Shown here: piece by piece, positions 6,465 through 13,855 of the stretch
Position numbering within the stretch: the stretch's first letter is position 1
Layout of the letters: each line of letters begins with the position of its first letter
Assembly (NCBI GenBank): GCA_021739645.1
Contig: JAIPBL010000009.1
Span: forward strand, 37,857 to 101,856
DNA from: Saprospiraceae bacterium
Lineage (GTDB): Bacteria; Bacteroidota; Bacteroidia; Chitinophagales; Saprospiraceae
Direction of reading: 5' to 3'
DNA: 64,000 bases
The notes under the pieces: model-generated
What the model was told of the DNA's origin: nothing
Seen by the model: the letters and a program-made list of their open reading frames with translations, nothing else
Databases searched by the model: none
Translations under genes and position numbers: made by a program

Positions 6465-8543
6465 ATGATGAAGAAGATTTTTCCAATTCCCATGCTGGCC
6501 TTCCTACTACTCAACCCGCTTTTTGCCCAATCTGGCGGCACCAGCTTTGAAAATAAGTGGGAGCATTTGACCGATAGGGTTGAAAATTTAGCTGAAAGAA
6601 TCGAATCCAAAACTGAAGTAAAAGCTGCACTTTGGGAAAGCCGTGCGGAGCGGATCGGGGCCCAAGCTGAACGAGTGGGCGAGCGGTGGGAAGCAAGGTG
6701 GAACAAAGGCTGGCCAGTCAACTTGAACGAGTTGGGCCATGAAATAAGCTTTGCTATCTGTCCAGAAGTGGCCTTCCTTGGAATTGAATCACTTAATATC
6801 TCTTTCGAAAAGGCCGAAAAATTGGGCTTCCAAAATCATTACGGAAGCTATGTCACAAAGGTAATGGCGGAGTCATCCGCTGCGTTGGCAGGCCTGCAGG
6901 CCTTCGATTATATTTATGGTGTGGACGAGCAGCGCACCAGCGACAACCAAAACCTTTCTGACATCCTGGAAGATTTTCAGCCAGGCGATGAAATCACCTT
7001 GCATTTCATCAGGAAAGGCGAAAAAATGACTGTCCAAGTCAAGCTTACCGATTACAATCCTAATTTTTACGACACTGATACTGATCAACCTTTCCTTGGT
7101 GTCAGTCCCTCTGAAGATGAAAATGACGAAGATTTTGATGGTGTTGCTGTCGATATTGTCGAAAAATCGACAGCTGAAGAAATGGGCTTGAAAATCGGTG
7201 ATGTCATCACGTCCATCAATGGTTATCCGGTGCTGGATTGGGAGGATGTGACCATTGCCGTGCAAAACACTAAACCAGGAGAGGCCATAGAAGTTAATTT
7301 TTTGAGAGATGAAAAAGCACTTTCCGCAAAGGGCACTGTCAAAGCTTATGAAACTGTTTACCCAAATAACGACCATGGCAAATGGAACTTGGGCATTGAT
7401 TGGGGTGAGATGGACAAGCTAGGCAGTATCCTAGCCGATGATTGGGAACAGGAGGAAGAACAAGACGAAAATCGGGCATTTATTGGGATTTACACAGAAA
7501 TGATTTCAGCAGAAAAAGCAAAGAGACTTGGCTTTGACAATCAATTTGGAGCCTATATAACGGGGATTATTCCCAACTCCGGTGCAGAAAGGGCAGGGCT
7601 GATGCCATTCGATTATATTTACGGATTTGATGAATATCGGGTTGGTGCTGAGCAACATTTGGGCATTATCATGAAAAAATTTAATCCCAGCCAAACGGTC
7701 ACCGTTCATTTTATCAGGAAAGGTCAAAAATCCAAGGCTCCCATCACTTTCACCACGCCGTTTACCGTGGAGAAGGCTGAAATGAACAGTTGCCAAGACC
7801 CGTTCCTAGGCATCATTAAAGGAGGAACTGTAAATGCGGATGGGATTCTTATATCACCAGTAAAAGGCTCTACAGCCACTGAGTTGGGATTGCAGGAAGG
7901 CGATGTCCTTACACATATTAATGGCTACCGAATGGTGGATTGGGAGGATGTGACAAATGCCATTGATATGCTCAAGCCTGGAGAAACCATTGTCGTGGAT
8001 TTTCTTAGGGCAGGCAATGTCATGAAAGCATCCAAGCCAATTAAAAGCTATGCACAAACCAAAAACTGTTCAGATTGCGACTGTGGTGGCAGGACAACCG
8101 TAGTCATTGCAACTGTCCCTTCCATAAGTAATGGAAGGGGTTGGGAGGATAATATTGCTATCACCTCAACTACACCTAGGGTGAATGTCGAAAATGTAAA
8201 TGCTTTTTTTGATGGGATTTCAGCCGATGAATCGAATTCATTGCGCAGCAAAGGTGTCCAACTTTCATCCGGAAATAGCCTACCAGTGGAGAATTTGGGG
8301 CTAGTACCGGACAACCAAACTGGTTTTTTTAACTTGACCTTTTCTTTGTCGTCCGGTGGAAACACAGTTGTCCGTATTTACAACCTCACCGGCAGGGTGC
8401 TTTACGAGTATGACATGGGTAACTTTAGTGGCAATTTCAGTGACAGTGTGGATATTTCACAAAACGGCGTGGGCAACTACTTCCTTGAGATAACCCAGAA
8501 AGGAAAAGTTTTTACCAAAAAAATCAGGCTGTCCAAGGATTAG
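6465..8543 (+). CDS. Secreted four-PDZ-domain protein with T9SS type A sorting tail
   Basis: A 692-aa protein. ATG 6465 (or 6468) opens a signal peptide (MMKKIFPIPMLAFLLLNPLFAQS); the upstream GTG at 6441 would only add a polar leader. After the signal comes a charged, helical stretch (ENKWEHLTDRVENLAERIES...). Four PDZ-like domains follow in two near-identical pairs, each pair FLGI-type then an INGY-type PDZ (DVITSINGYPVLDWEDVT and DVLTHINGYRMVDWEDVT). A C-terminal Por-secretion/T9SS type A domain (VVRIYNLTGRVLYEY...FTKKIRLSKD) ends it. No protease domain is present, so it is probably a binding or scaffold protein displayed or released by T9SS. The pairwise duplication is discussed in the findings. 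A hairpin follows at 8565-8600. Confidence 0.85.
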   Translation: MMKKIFPIPMLAFLLLNPLFAQSGGTSFENKWEHLTDRVENLAERIESKTEVKAALWESRAERIGAQAERVGERWEARWNKGWPVNLNELGHEISFAICPEVAFLGIESLNISFEKAEKLGFQNHYGSYVTKVMAESSAALAGLQAFDYIYGVDEQRTSDNQNLSDILEDFQPGDEITLHFIRKGEKMTVQVKLTDYNPNFYDTDTDQPFLGVSPSEDENDEDFDGVAVDIVEKSTAEEMGLKIGDVITSINGYPVLDWEDVTIAVQNTKPGEAIEVNFLRDEKALSAKGTVKAYETVYPNNDHGKWNLGIDWGEMDKLGSILADDWEQEEEQDENRAFIGIYTEMISAEKAKRLGFDNQFGAYITGIIPNSGAERAGLMPFDYIYGFDEYRVGAEQHLGIIMKKFNPSQTVTVHFIRKGQKSKAPITFTTPFTVEKAEMNSCQDPFLGIIKGGTVNADGILISPVKGSTATELGLQEGDVLTHINGYRMVDWEDVTNAIDMLKPGETIVVDFLRAGNVMKASKPIKSYAQTKNCSDCDCGGRTTVVIATVPSISNGRGWEDNIAITSTTPRVNVENVNAFFDGISADESNSLRSKGVQLSSGNSLPVENLGLVPDNQTGFFNLTFSLSSGGNTVVRIYNLTGRVLYEYDMGNFSGNFSDSVDISQNGVGNYFLEITQKGKVFTKKIRLSKD

Positions 8544-8564
8544 AAAAGTAGGCACATTTATACG

Positions 8565-8600
8565 GAATGGCTTGGTTGTTACTTGACAATCAGGCCATTC
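8565..8600 (+). terminator. Stem-loop after the PDZ gene
   Basis: Arms 8565-8579 and 8586-8600 pair over 15 bp including two G-U pairs, with a 6-nt loop. No strong T-run follows, so termination is likely but not certain. Confidence 0.5.
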
Positions 8601-8655
8601 TGGCATTTGACCTTTCTCAAAAAAGACCCATGAAAAAATTCTCTTTCTCAAAGAT

Positions 8656-8687
8656 TTTGAAATCAACCGGAACTATCTTTACCTTTG
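8656..8687 (+). promoter_or_regulatory. Bacteroidota-type promoter of tRNA-His
   Basis: TTTG at 8656-8659, 20-nt spacer, then TACCTTTG at 8680-8687 match the -33/-7 Bacteroidota consensus (TTTG...TAnnTTTG). The tRNA starts about 54 nt further on. Confidence 0.7.
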
Positions 8688-8740
8688 CGCCGCTTTCTAA
8701 AAAAGCGAGCATGATTTTTTTAAAACATCATCATTAATTT

Positions 8741-8814
8741 CCCCCTGTAGCTCAGCTGGTTAGAGCGCCGGTTTGTGGAGCCGGAGGTCAGCGGTTCGAT
8801 CCCACTCGGGGGGA
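8741..8814 (+). tRNA. tRNA-His (GUG), with A73 and no encoded G-1
   Basis: A 74-nt cloverleaf: acceptor ccccctg/cgggggg, D stem gctc/gagc, anticodon stem ccggt/gccgg with loop ttGTGga, and T loop ttcgatc. The anticodon is GTG, which reads His codons. Two unusual points are visible. The discriminator base after the acceptor stem is A, and the base before position 1 is T, so the canonical G-1:C73 pair of bacterial tRNA-His is absent. The T stem has one C-A mismatch (51:63). The 3' CCA is not encoded. A terminator follows directly and hisS begins 139 bp downstream. Confidence 0.9.
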
Positions 8815-8819
8815 CTTCA

Positions 8820-8857
8820 AAAGCATTACTTCTTCGGGGTAATGCTTTTTTATTTTT
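8820..8857 (+). terminator. Terminator of tRNA-His
   Basis: The hairpin aagcattac/gtaatgctt (8821-8829 and 8839-8847) is followed by a T-rich run. Confidence 0.8.
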
Positions 8858-8863
8858 TCAAAA

Positions 8864-8947
8864 TGAGGATTTGAGGATTTGAGGATTTGAAGATTTGACC
8901 CTGGGTCTCGTCTCAAATCCTCAAATCCTCAAATCCTCGAATCCTCA
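8864..8947. repeat. Word-iterated hairpin in the hisS leader (gaggattt / aaatcctc)
   Basis: Left arm 8864-8898 iterates tgaggatt about four times; right arm 8911-8947 iterates caaatcct about four times. The two can fold into a stem of roughly 30 bp that ends six bases before the hisS ATG (8953). It therefore occupies the whole 5' untranslated region. Whether it regulates hisS or is only an inserted repeat cannot be told from sequence. Confidence 0.75.
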
Positions 8948-8952
8948 GCACC

Positions 8953-10518
8953 ATGGAAAGAGGCAACATCCCACGCAAAATCAAGGGTTTTCGGGACATC
9001 GACGCAGACATGAACGAACTTCGGCAGACCATCATCCGAGAAGCTGCCCGGGTTTATCGCTCCTACGGCTTCGAGCATTGGGACACGCCAGTGCTGGAAT
9101 ACGCCGATGCCCTTGGCAAATACATGCCCGACGAAGACACGGTTGACAAGGGCGTTTACAATTTCAGAAACCCAGAAGAGGAGCCGGTTCTGCTCACCGA
9201 TGGCTCCGAAATGCGGGACGCCGAGCGCAAAGTCGTGATGGAATTCCATCCGCTGGCCATGCGCTACGACCTGACGGCCCCGCTGGCGAGGGTATATTCC
9301 GAGCGGCTTTTCATGGATGTGAAACGGGGGCAAATCATGGAATCCAATGCGCCGCTCTTTCGGCGATTCCAATACGGGCCAGTGTATCGTTACGAATTGA
9401 AGCTGCAACCTGGTCGCTTTCGGGAGTTTTGGCAAATCGACTTCGATACCGTCGGCACCGCCGATGTGGCCGCCGATGCGGAGGCGTGCATGATTCTCTC
9501 TGATGCCCTCCAAGCTATTGGTTTAGAGCCAAGTTCGTACATAGTGAAAGTCAACAACCGTAAGGTTTTGAAGGGTTTTTTGGAGTCGGTTGGCATCGTG
9601 AGCGAAGCGCATGAAGGTGCTGTGCTACGGGTCATTGACAAACTGGATAAAATCGGCTGGGAAGCTGTGAAACTCGAACTTGGCAAGGGTAGGGTGGACG
9701 CCTCCGGCTCAAAAGTTGATGGACTCGGCTTGGCCGATTCTACGCTTGAAAAGATAGTTTCGTTCCTAAAATTGGCCACTGGTGTTTCATCCCGAACCGA
9801 AGTGCTCGAAAAATTCGAGGAAGTAGCTGGCGCAAACCCAACGGCTGCCGAGGGCGTTGCGGAGCTGAAAAAAATGGATGCCCTCTGGGCAAAACTCGGT
9901 TTCGACGAGTCACGCATCATTTTTGACCCCAGCCTGATGCGGGGCATGGCTTACTATACCGGGCCTGTTTTCGAAGTCGAATCCCTTCTGACTTACAAGG
10001 ATGAAAAAGGCCGGGAGCGCCGGGTTGGCTCCATTTGTGGTGGAGGTCGATATGACGGATTAGTGGAAAATTTGCTTGGACTAAAGGTGCCTGCGACGGG
10101 TGCTTCCATCGGTGTTGACCGATTGGCAGAGCTGCTGCGCATGACCAAAATTGGCGAGATGACGGCGCAAGGTCCCGTTTTTATTGCCTATTTCGACGAT
10201 GAACTGCAAACAGAATACTACCGCATCGCTCGTTTGCTCCGGGAAGCAGGTATCAACGCTGAAGTCTATGTTGGCAATGCCAAAGGTTTCAAAAAAATGA
10301 AAAAGCAAATGTCCTACGCCGACGCCAAGAACTGCCCACTTGCCATCCTCATCGGTGGCGATGAGGCTGCGAAAGGTGTTGCCACCGTGAAAAACCTCAA
10401 ACTCGGAAAGGAACTTGAAAACACAACTTCGGATAAGCAAACTTGGATTAACCAGGTACAACAAGAAGTTCCGCTCACCGATTTGGTGGATTACGTCCTA
10501 AAACAACTCGCCCAATGA
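8953..10518 (+). CDS. hisS: Histidyl-tRNA synthetase, alphaproteobacterial-like divergent type
   Basis: A 521-aa class II synthetase that charges tRNA-His with histidine, longer than the usual ~420-460 aa bacterial enzyme. Visible class II and HisRS elements are RYDLTAPLAR at 104-113, a motif 2 region YRYELKLQPGRFREFWQIDF at ~145-164, and the histidine motif RGMAYYTGPVFEVE. Segments such as EYADALGKYMPD, PGRFREFWQIDFDTVG followed by ADAEACM, and YIVKVNNRKVLKG look like the divergent HisRS of alphaproteobacteria rather than the common bacterial LRPEGT/GPMFRYERPQKGRYRQFHQ form. That enzyme type is known to pair with A73, G-1-less tRNA-His, which is what sits immediately upstream. The last codons overlap the gmhA start (ATGA at 10515), indicating translational coupling. 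A long hairpin fills the leader. Confidence 0.95.
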   Translation: MERGNIPRKIKGFRDIDADMNELRQTIIREAARVYRSYGFEHWDTPVLEYADALGKYMPDEDTVDKGVYNFRNPEEEPVLLTDGSEMRDAERKVVMEFHPLAMRYDLTAPLARVYSERLFMDVKRGQIMESNAPLFRRFQYGPVYRYELKLQPGRFREFWQIDFDTVGTADVAADAEACMILSDALQAIGLEPSSYIVKVNNRKVLKGFLESVGIVSEAHEGAVLRVIDKLDKIGWEAVKLELGKGRVDASGSKVDGLGLADSTLEKIVSFLKLATGVSSRTEVLEKFEEVAGANPTAAEGVAELKKMDALWAKLGFDESRIIFDPSLMRGMAYYTGPVFEVESLLTYKDEKGRERRVGSICGGGRYDGLVENLLGLKVPATGASIGVDRLAELLRMTKIGEMTAQGPVFIAYFDDELQTEYYRIARLLREAGINAEVYVGNAKGFKKMKKQMSYADAKNCPLAILIGGDEAAKGVATVKNLKLGKELENTTSDKQTWINQVQQEVPLTDLVDYVLKQLAQ

Positions 10519-11090
10519 AGTCAGCCATCAAGTCCATAATGCTCGATAGCATCTCCATGAAGCAAGCAATGCTGCACGACGACCGCCTGGTTACCATCGT
10601 GGAAGGCGTTGTAAATCAAGTGGTTGCGACTTTTGAGCAAGGAGGCAAAGTGCTTTTTTGTGGTAATGGAGGCAGTGCAGCAGATGCCCAGCACTTGGCG
10701 GCGGAGCTGTCTGGCCGATTTTATAAAAACCGAAAAGCGTTGTTTGCGGAGGCACTCCATGTTAATTCCTCTTTCGTTACGGCGGTTGGCAATGACTACG
10801 GCTTTGAGGCAGTTTTTGAGCGGGCAGTTGAGGCGATGGGGCGTAAGGGAGACCTTTTATTTGCGCTTTCCACCTCCGGGAACTCGGCTAACGTACTAAA
10901 AGCTATCGAAAAAGCCCATGAACTCGGAATGAAAGTTGTGGGAATGACGGGTGCAGAAGGCGGTAAAATGGATGGCCGCTGCGACTTTTTTATCAAAATA
11001 CCTTCCACGGATACACCTCGGGTTCAGGAGGGGCAGGTACTGGTGGGTCATGCCATCTGTGCGTTGGTGGAGCAGAAGATTTTTGGGTAG
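10515..11090 (+). CDS. gmhA: Phosphoheptose isomerase (SIS domain)
   Basis: A 191-aa protein fitting sedoheptulose-7-phosphate isomerase, the first step of ADP-heptose synthesis for LPS core. The SIS-domain signatures are CGNGGSAADAQHLAAELSGRF, TAVGNDYGFEAVF, LFALSTSGNSANVLKA, and PSTDTPRVQEGQVLVGHAICALVE near the C-terminus. The usual RQ after VFE is RA here, a small deviation. Its ATG overlaps the hisS stop by four bases, so the two are one operon. It ends one base short of the convergent dapF stop. A specific role other than heptose metabolism (a generic SIS isomerase) is possible but less likely. Confidence 0.88.
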   Translation: MKSAIKSIMLDSISMKQAMLHDDRLVTIVEGVVNQVVATFEQGGKVLFCGNGGSAADAQHLAAELSGRFYKNRKALFAEALHVNSSFVTAVGNDYGFEAVFERAVEAMGRKGDLLFALSTSGNSANVLKAIEKAHELGMKVVGMTGAEGGKMDGRCDFFIKIPSTDTPRVQEGQVLVGHAICALVEQKIFG

Positions 11091-11091
11091 C

Positions 11092-11880
11092 TCAAAGCCA
11101 GTATTCACCGCTGAACACCTTTCTTGCTGGCCCGCAAAGCCAAATACCCTCAAACCCGTTCCCTGCTTTTTTATTGAATCTCACTTTCAAATTGCCGCCT
11201 TTCGTGGCAATAGCAACCTCATTTGCCAACAAATCCGTGTTGGCCAAAATGAATGAGAGTGCAGCAGCAGTGACGCCAGTTCCGCAAGAAAGGGTTTCGT
11301 CCTCCACACCCCGTTCGTAGGTCGCCACTTCGATACCGTCGGCGGTTTTCTCCACAAAATTCACGTTGATGCCTTCCTTTCGGAAACGTTCTGAGTAGCG
11401 GATGACCTGTCCGCTTTCCACGATGTTCATGTCCGACAAATCCTCCACGAATACGACGTAGTGTGGCGAGCCAGTGTTCAGGATAAAGTAGCCGTCACCT
11501 ATTTCCACTTCGGGGACATTTCCCATTTTCAGTTCCACCAAGCCCTCGCTTATTTTAGCTTCGTGTGGCCCATCAATGGCGAGAAAGTGGCAATGCTCAC
11601 CCACCACACCGAGGCTGTGAGCAAATGCTGCGATGCAGCGCCCGCCATTGCCACACATGGTACTTTCTCGGCCATCGGAGTTGAAATAGACCATTTCGAA
11701 ATCGTACCCTTCGGTAAGTTGCAGCAGGATGAGGCCGTCTGCCCCAATGCCGAAGCGGCGGTGGCATATACGCTCAATTTCGGCGGTATCTTGTCGGGTC
11801 AGGTATCGGTGTTGGCGCTGGTCAATGAGCACGAAATCGTTGCCGGTGCCTTCGTATTTGTGGAATGGAATATTTTTCAT
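11092..11880 (-). CDS. dapF: Diaminopimelate epimerase
   Basis: A 262-aa PLP-independent epimerase that converts LL- to meso-diaminopimelate for lysine and peptidoglycan synthesis. Both catalytic cysteines are in place: Cys76 in MCGNGGRC and Cys199 in SCGTGVTAAA. The N-terminal KYEGTGNDFVLID and RRFGIGADGLILL blocks are typical. Length is close to the family norm of ~270. It is transcribed convergently with gmhA, with a single base between the stop codons. A TACTTTTG promoter octamer lies 31 bp upstream of the ATG. Confidence 0.95.
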   Translation of the reverse strand: MKNIPFHKYEGTGNDFVLIDQRQHRYLTRQDTAEIERICHRRFGIGADGLILLQLTEGYDFEMVYFNSDGRESTMCGNGGRCIAAFAHSLGVVGEHCHFLAIDGPHEAKISEGLVELKMGNVPEVEIGDGYFILNTGSPHYVVFVEDLSDMNIVESGQVIRYSERFRKEGINVNFVEKTADGIEVATYERGVEDETLSCGTGVTAAALSFILANTDLLANEVAIATKGGNLKVRFNKKAGNGFEGIWLCGPARKVFSGEYWL

Positions 11881-11910
11881 CGCATTTTTTTATCAAACAA
11901 TTTGCCTCGG

Positions 11911-11918
11911 CAAAAGTA
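11911..11918 (-). promoter_or_regulatory. Putative Bacteroidota -7 element for dapF
   Basis: Minus strand reads TACTTTTG, matching TAnnTTTG, 31 bp from the start codon. The same octamer occurs upstream of both giant minus-strand surface-protein genes. Confidence 0.5.
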
Positions 11919-12131
11919 TTTCTACTCAATTAATCCAGCTGAAAAAACTAATTTCTTTTCAAATTCATTTTTTTACCATTCAAAATAGTGAACTTGCGGG
12001 CTAAACTATAAACCCAGCAGAATTGGCCTAACGTTGGGTAATGCATGTCAGATAAGCGCAACTGAATTTGACATTCAGGCGTTAAATGCTCAAATTGCAC
12101 AACCATTCTTTTACACTGGACTTAATATTTT

Positions 12132-13571
12132 ATGAAAAAAGTACTTCCAATCGCCTTGTCTTCGCTTTGCAGTGCAATATTGGCTGTTTTCCTTTTCAAT
12201 ATTTTTCAAGAACCAAAAACGGTTTTTATTGACCGGACAGATGGTTCAGCGCTTTATGCCAACTATGGTGAATCTGACCCTGTTTATGGCGATGTGCAAC
12301 GTACTTTCCTCTCATCTTCACCTACCGATTTCATTGCGGCAGCAGAAAAAGTCACCTCCTCTGTGGTCAACATCCGGGCGATAGAAAGTTCTTCTTATGG
12401 TTGGTGGGGCGGTAGTTCCCATGGTGCATCGTCCGGTTCTGGCGTCATCATTTCCCCTGACGGGTACATCGTGACCAACAACCATGTCATTGAGGATGGA
12501 AACAAGTACCAAGTCACCATGAACGACCATCGGGAATACGACGCAAAGCTAATTGCCACCGACCCTTTCACTGATATTGCGTTATTAAAAATTGAAGCGA
12601 GCAACTTGCCAACGCTTGTTTTCGGAAACTCCGACTCGCTGCGAGTTGGTGAGTGGGTGTTGGCAGTGGGCAACCCTTTTAACCTCGAAAGTACCGTGAC
12701 TGCGGGCATCGTGAGCGCAAAAGGCCGCAGCATTGACATTCTGGAAGGGGAGTACACCATCGAGTCGTTCATCCAAACAGATGCTGCAGTGAATCCAGGC
12801 AACAGCGGCGGAGCATTAGTAAACACAAACGGTGAATTGGTCGGCATCAATACTGCCATCATCACCAGGTCCGGCAAATATGAAGGTTATAGTTTCGCCA
12901 TACCGTCAACTTTGGTGCAAAAAATTATTCGTGATTTACGTGACTACGGCGAAGTTAAACGGGGTTTGCTTGGTGTAAAGATTGGCCCGGTTGACGATAG
13001 AATCGCCCATGAACTTAAACTCCCGTCAGTAGAAGGCGTGTACATTAGCACCGTAACAACAGATGGCGGAGCCGAGGATGCTGGATTGCAGTCCGAGGAT
13101 GTTATCGTTGGAATCAATGGCATGAAAATTCGGGCAATACCAGAACTGCAGGAGCAGGTAGGCAGGTTGCATCCGGGGGCGGTTATCAAGGTGGAGTACA
13201 TCCGGGCAGGTAGGCGTTATTCCGCCAATGTTACCTTGAAGGACAAGGATATGGCCTCGAAAATTGTGGTTAAAAATGAGGACGATAGTCTTTTAGGATT
13301 AATGGGCTTTACGCTACGAGAACTTTCCAGCGATGAGCGTCGAAAATTGAGAATATCAGGCGTTTATGTTGAGAATATCAAGGTTGGTAGTACCATCGAA
13401 AAGACCGAAATGGATCCCGGATATATCATCACCAAAGTTGGAGAGGTGAAGGTCAGTTCCGTCCAAGAAGTGCTCAATGAGTTGAAGAAAAAACGAGGCT
13501 CCGAAGTATATCTTGAGGGGTTTTATGAAAACTATCCTGGCGAATATTACTACACTTTTTTAGTGAAATGA
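12132..13571 (+). CDS. degP: HtrA/DegP-type periplasmic serine protease
   Basis: A 479-aa trypsin-like envelope protease/chaperone. An N-terminal hydrophobic segment (residues 4-24) serves as signal peptide or anchor. The catalytic triad is complete: His118 in TNNHVIE, Asp148 in TDIALLKI, and Ser225 in NPGNSGGALV. Two PDZ domains follow, about residues 270-365 (RGLLGVKIG...) and 385-475 (LLGLMGFTLREL...). This is the DegP/DegQ architecture and it degrades misfolded envelope proteins. It stands alone, with ~250 bp upstream in which I see no other gene. Confidence 0.93.
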   Translation: MKKVLPIALSSLCSAILAVFLFNIFQEPKTVFIDRTDGSALYANYGESDPVYGDVQRTFLSSSPTDFIAAAEKVTSSVVNIRAIESSSYGWWGGSSHGASSGSGVIISPDGYIVTNNHVIEDGNKYQVTMNDHREYDAKLIATDPFTDIALLKIEASNLPTLVFGNSDSLRVGEWVLAVGNPFNLESTVTAGIVSAKGRSIDILEGEYTIESFIQTDAAVNPGNSGGALVNTNGELVGINTAIITRSGKYEGYSFAIPSTLVQKIIRDLRDYGEVKRGLLGVKIGPVDDRIAHELKLPSVEGVYISTVTTDGGAEDAGLQSEDVIVGINGMKIRAIPELQEQVGRLHPGAVIKVEYIRAGRRYSANVTLKDKDMASKIVVKNEDDSLLGLMGFTLRELSSDERRKLRISGVYVENIKVGSTIEKTEMDPGYIITKVGEVKVSSVQEVLNELKKKRGSEVYLEGFYENYPGEYYYTFLVK

Positions 13572-13794
13572 TGCTAACAATTGTTTCGCAAAACGTGAGT
13601 CGTCCTTTAATTCCTTAAACCTCTTTCGAGAAATGTGAGCCGTTCCATGTTTTGAACCAACTTGCCCAGTAACAAAAATCATTGAAGCCAAAGAATTGGA
13701 AGAATGCCACCGCCCTGGCGGATATTTCAACCAACTAGTTTCGCTCTAAAACGAAATTGACTTCCCGAAGTCCTTTCTTCCAGCACTATCCTTT

Positions 13795-13802
13795 TATATT
13801 TG
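13795..13802 (+). promoter_or_regulatory. Putative Bacteroidota -7 element for the TonB receptor
   Basis: TATATTTG fits TAnnTTTG exactly and lies 54 bp before the receptor ATG. This supports the start at 13856, because the longer frame (from 13757) would begin upstream of the promoter. Confidence 0.6.
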
Positions 13803-13855
13803 CGCCCGAATTGCGGCAAAACCGCCGCAGCTTTCAAAATTATTTGAATTTAGTT

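Noticed and set aside
13584..13643. Two ~20-nt imperfect direct repeats (tttcgcaaaacgtgagtcgt and a variant 40 bp on)
   Set aside because: Similarity is only about 75% with no clear dyad symmetry; too weak to call a binding site.
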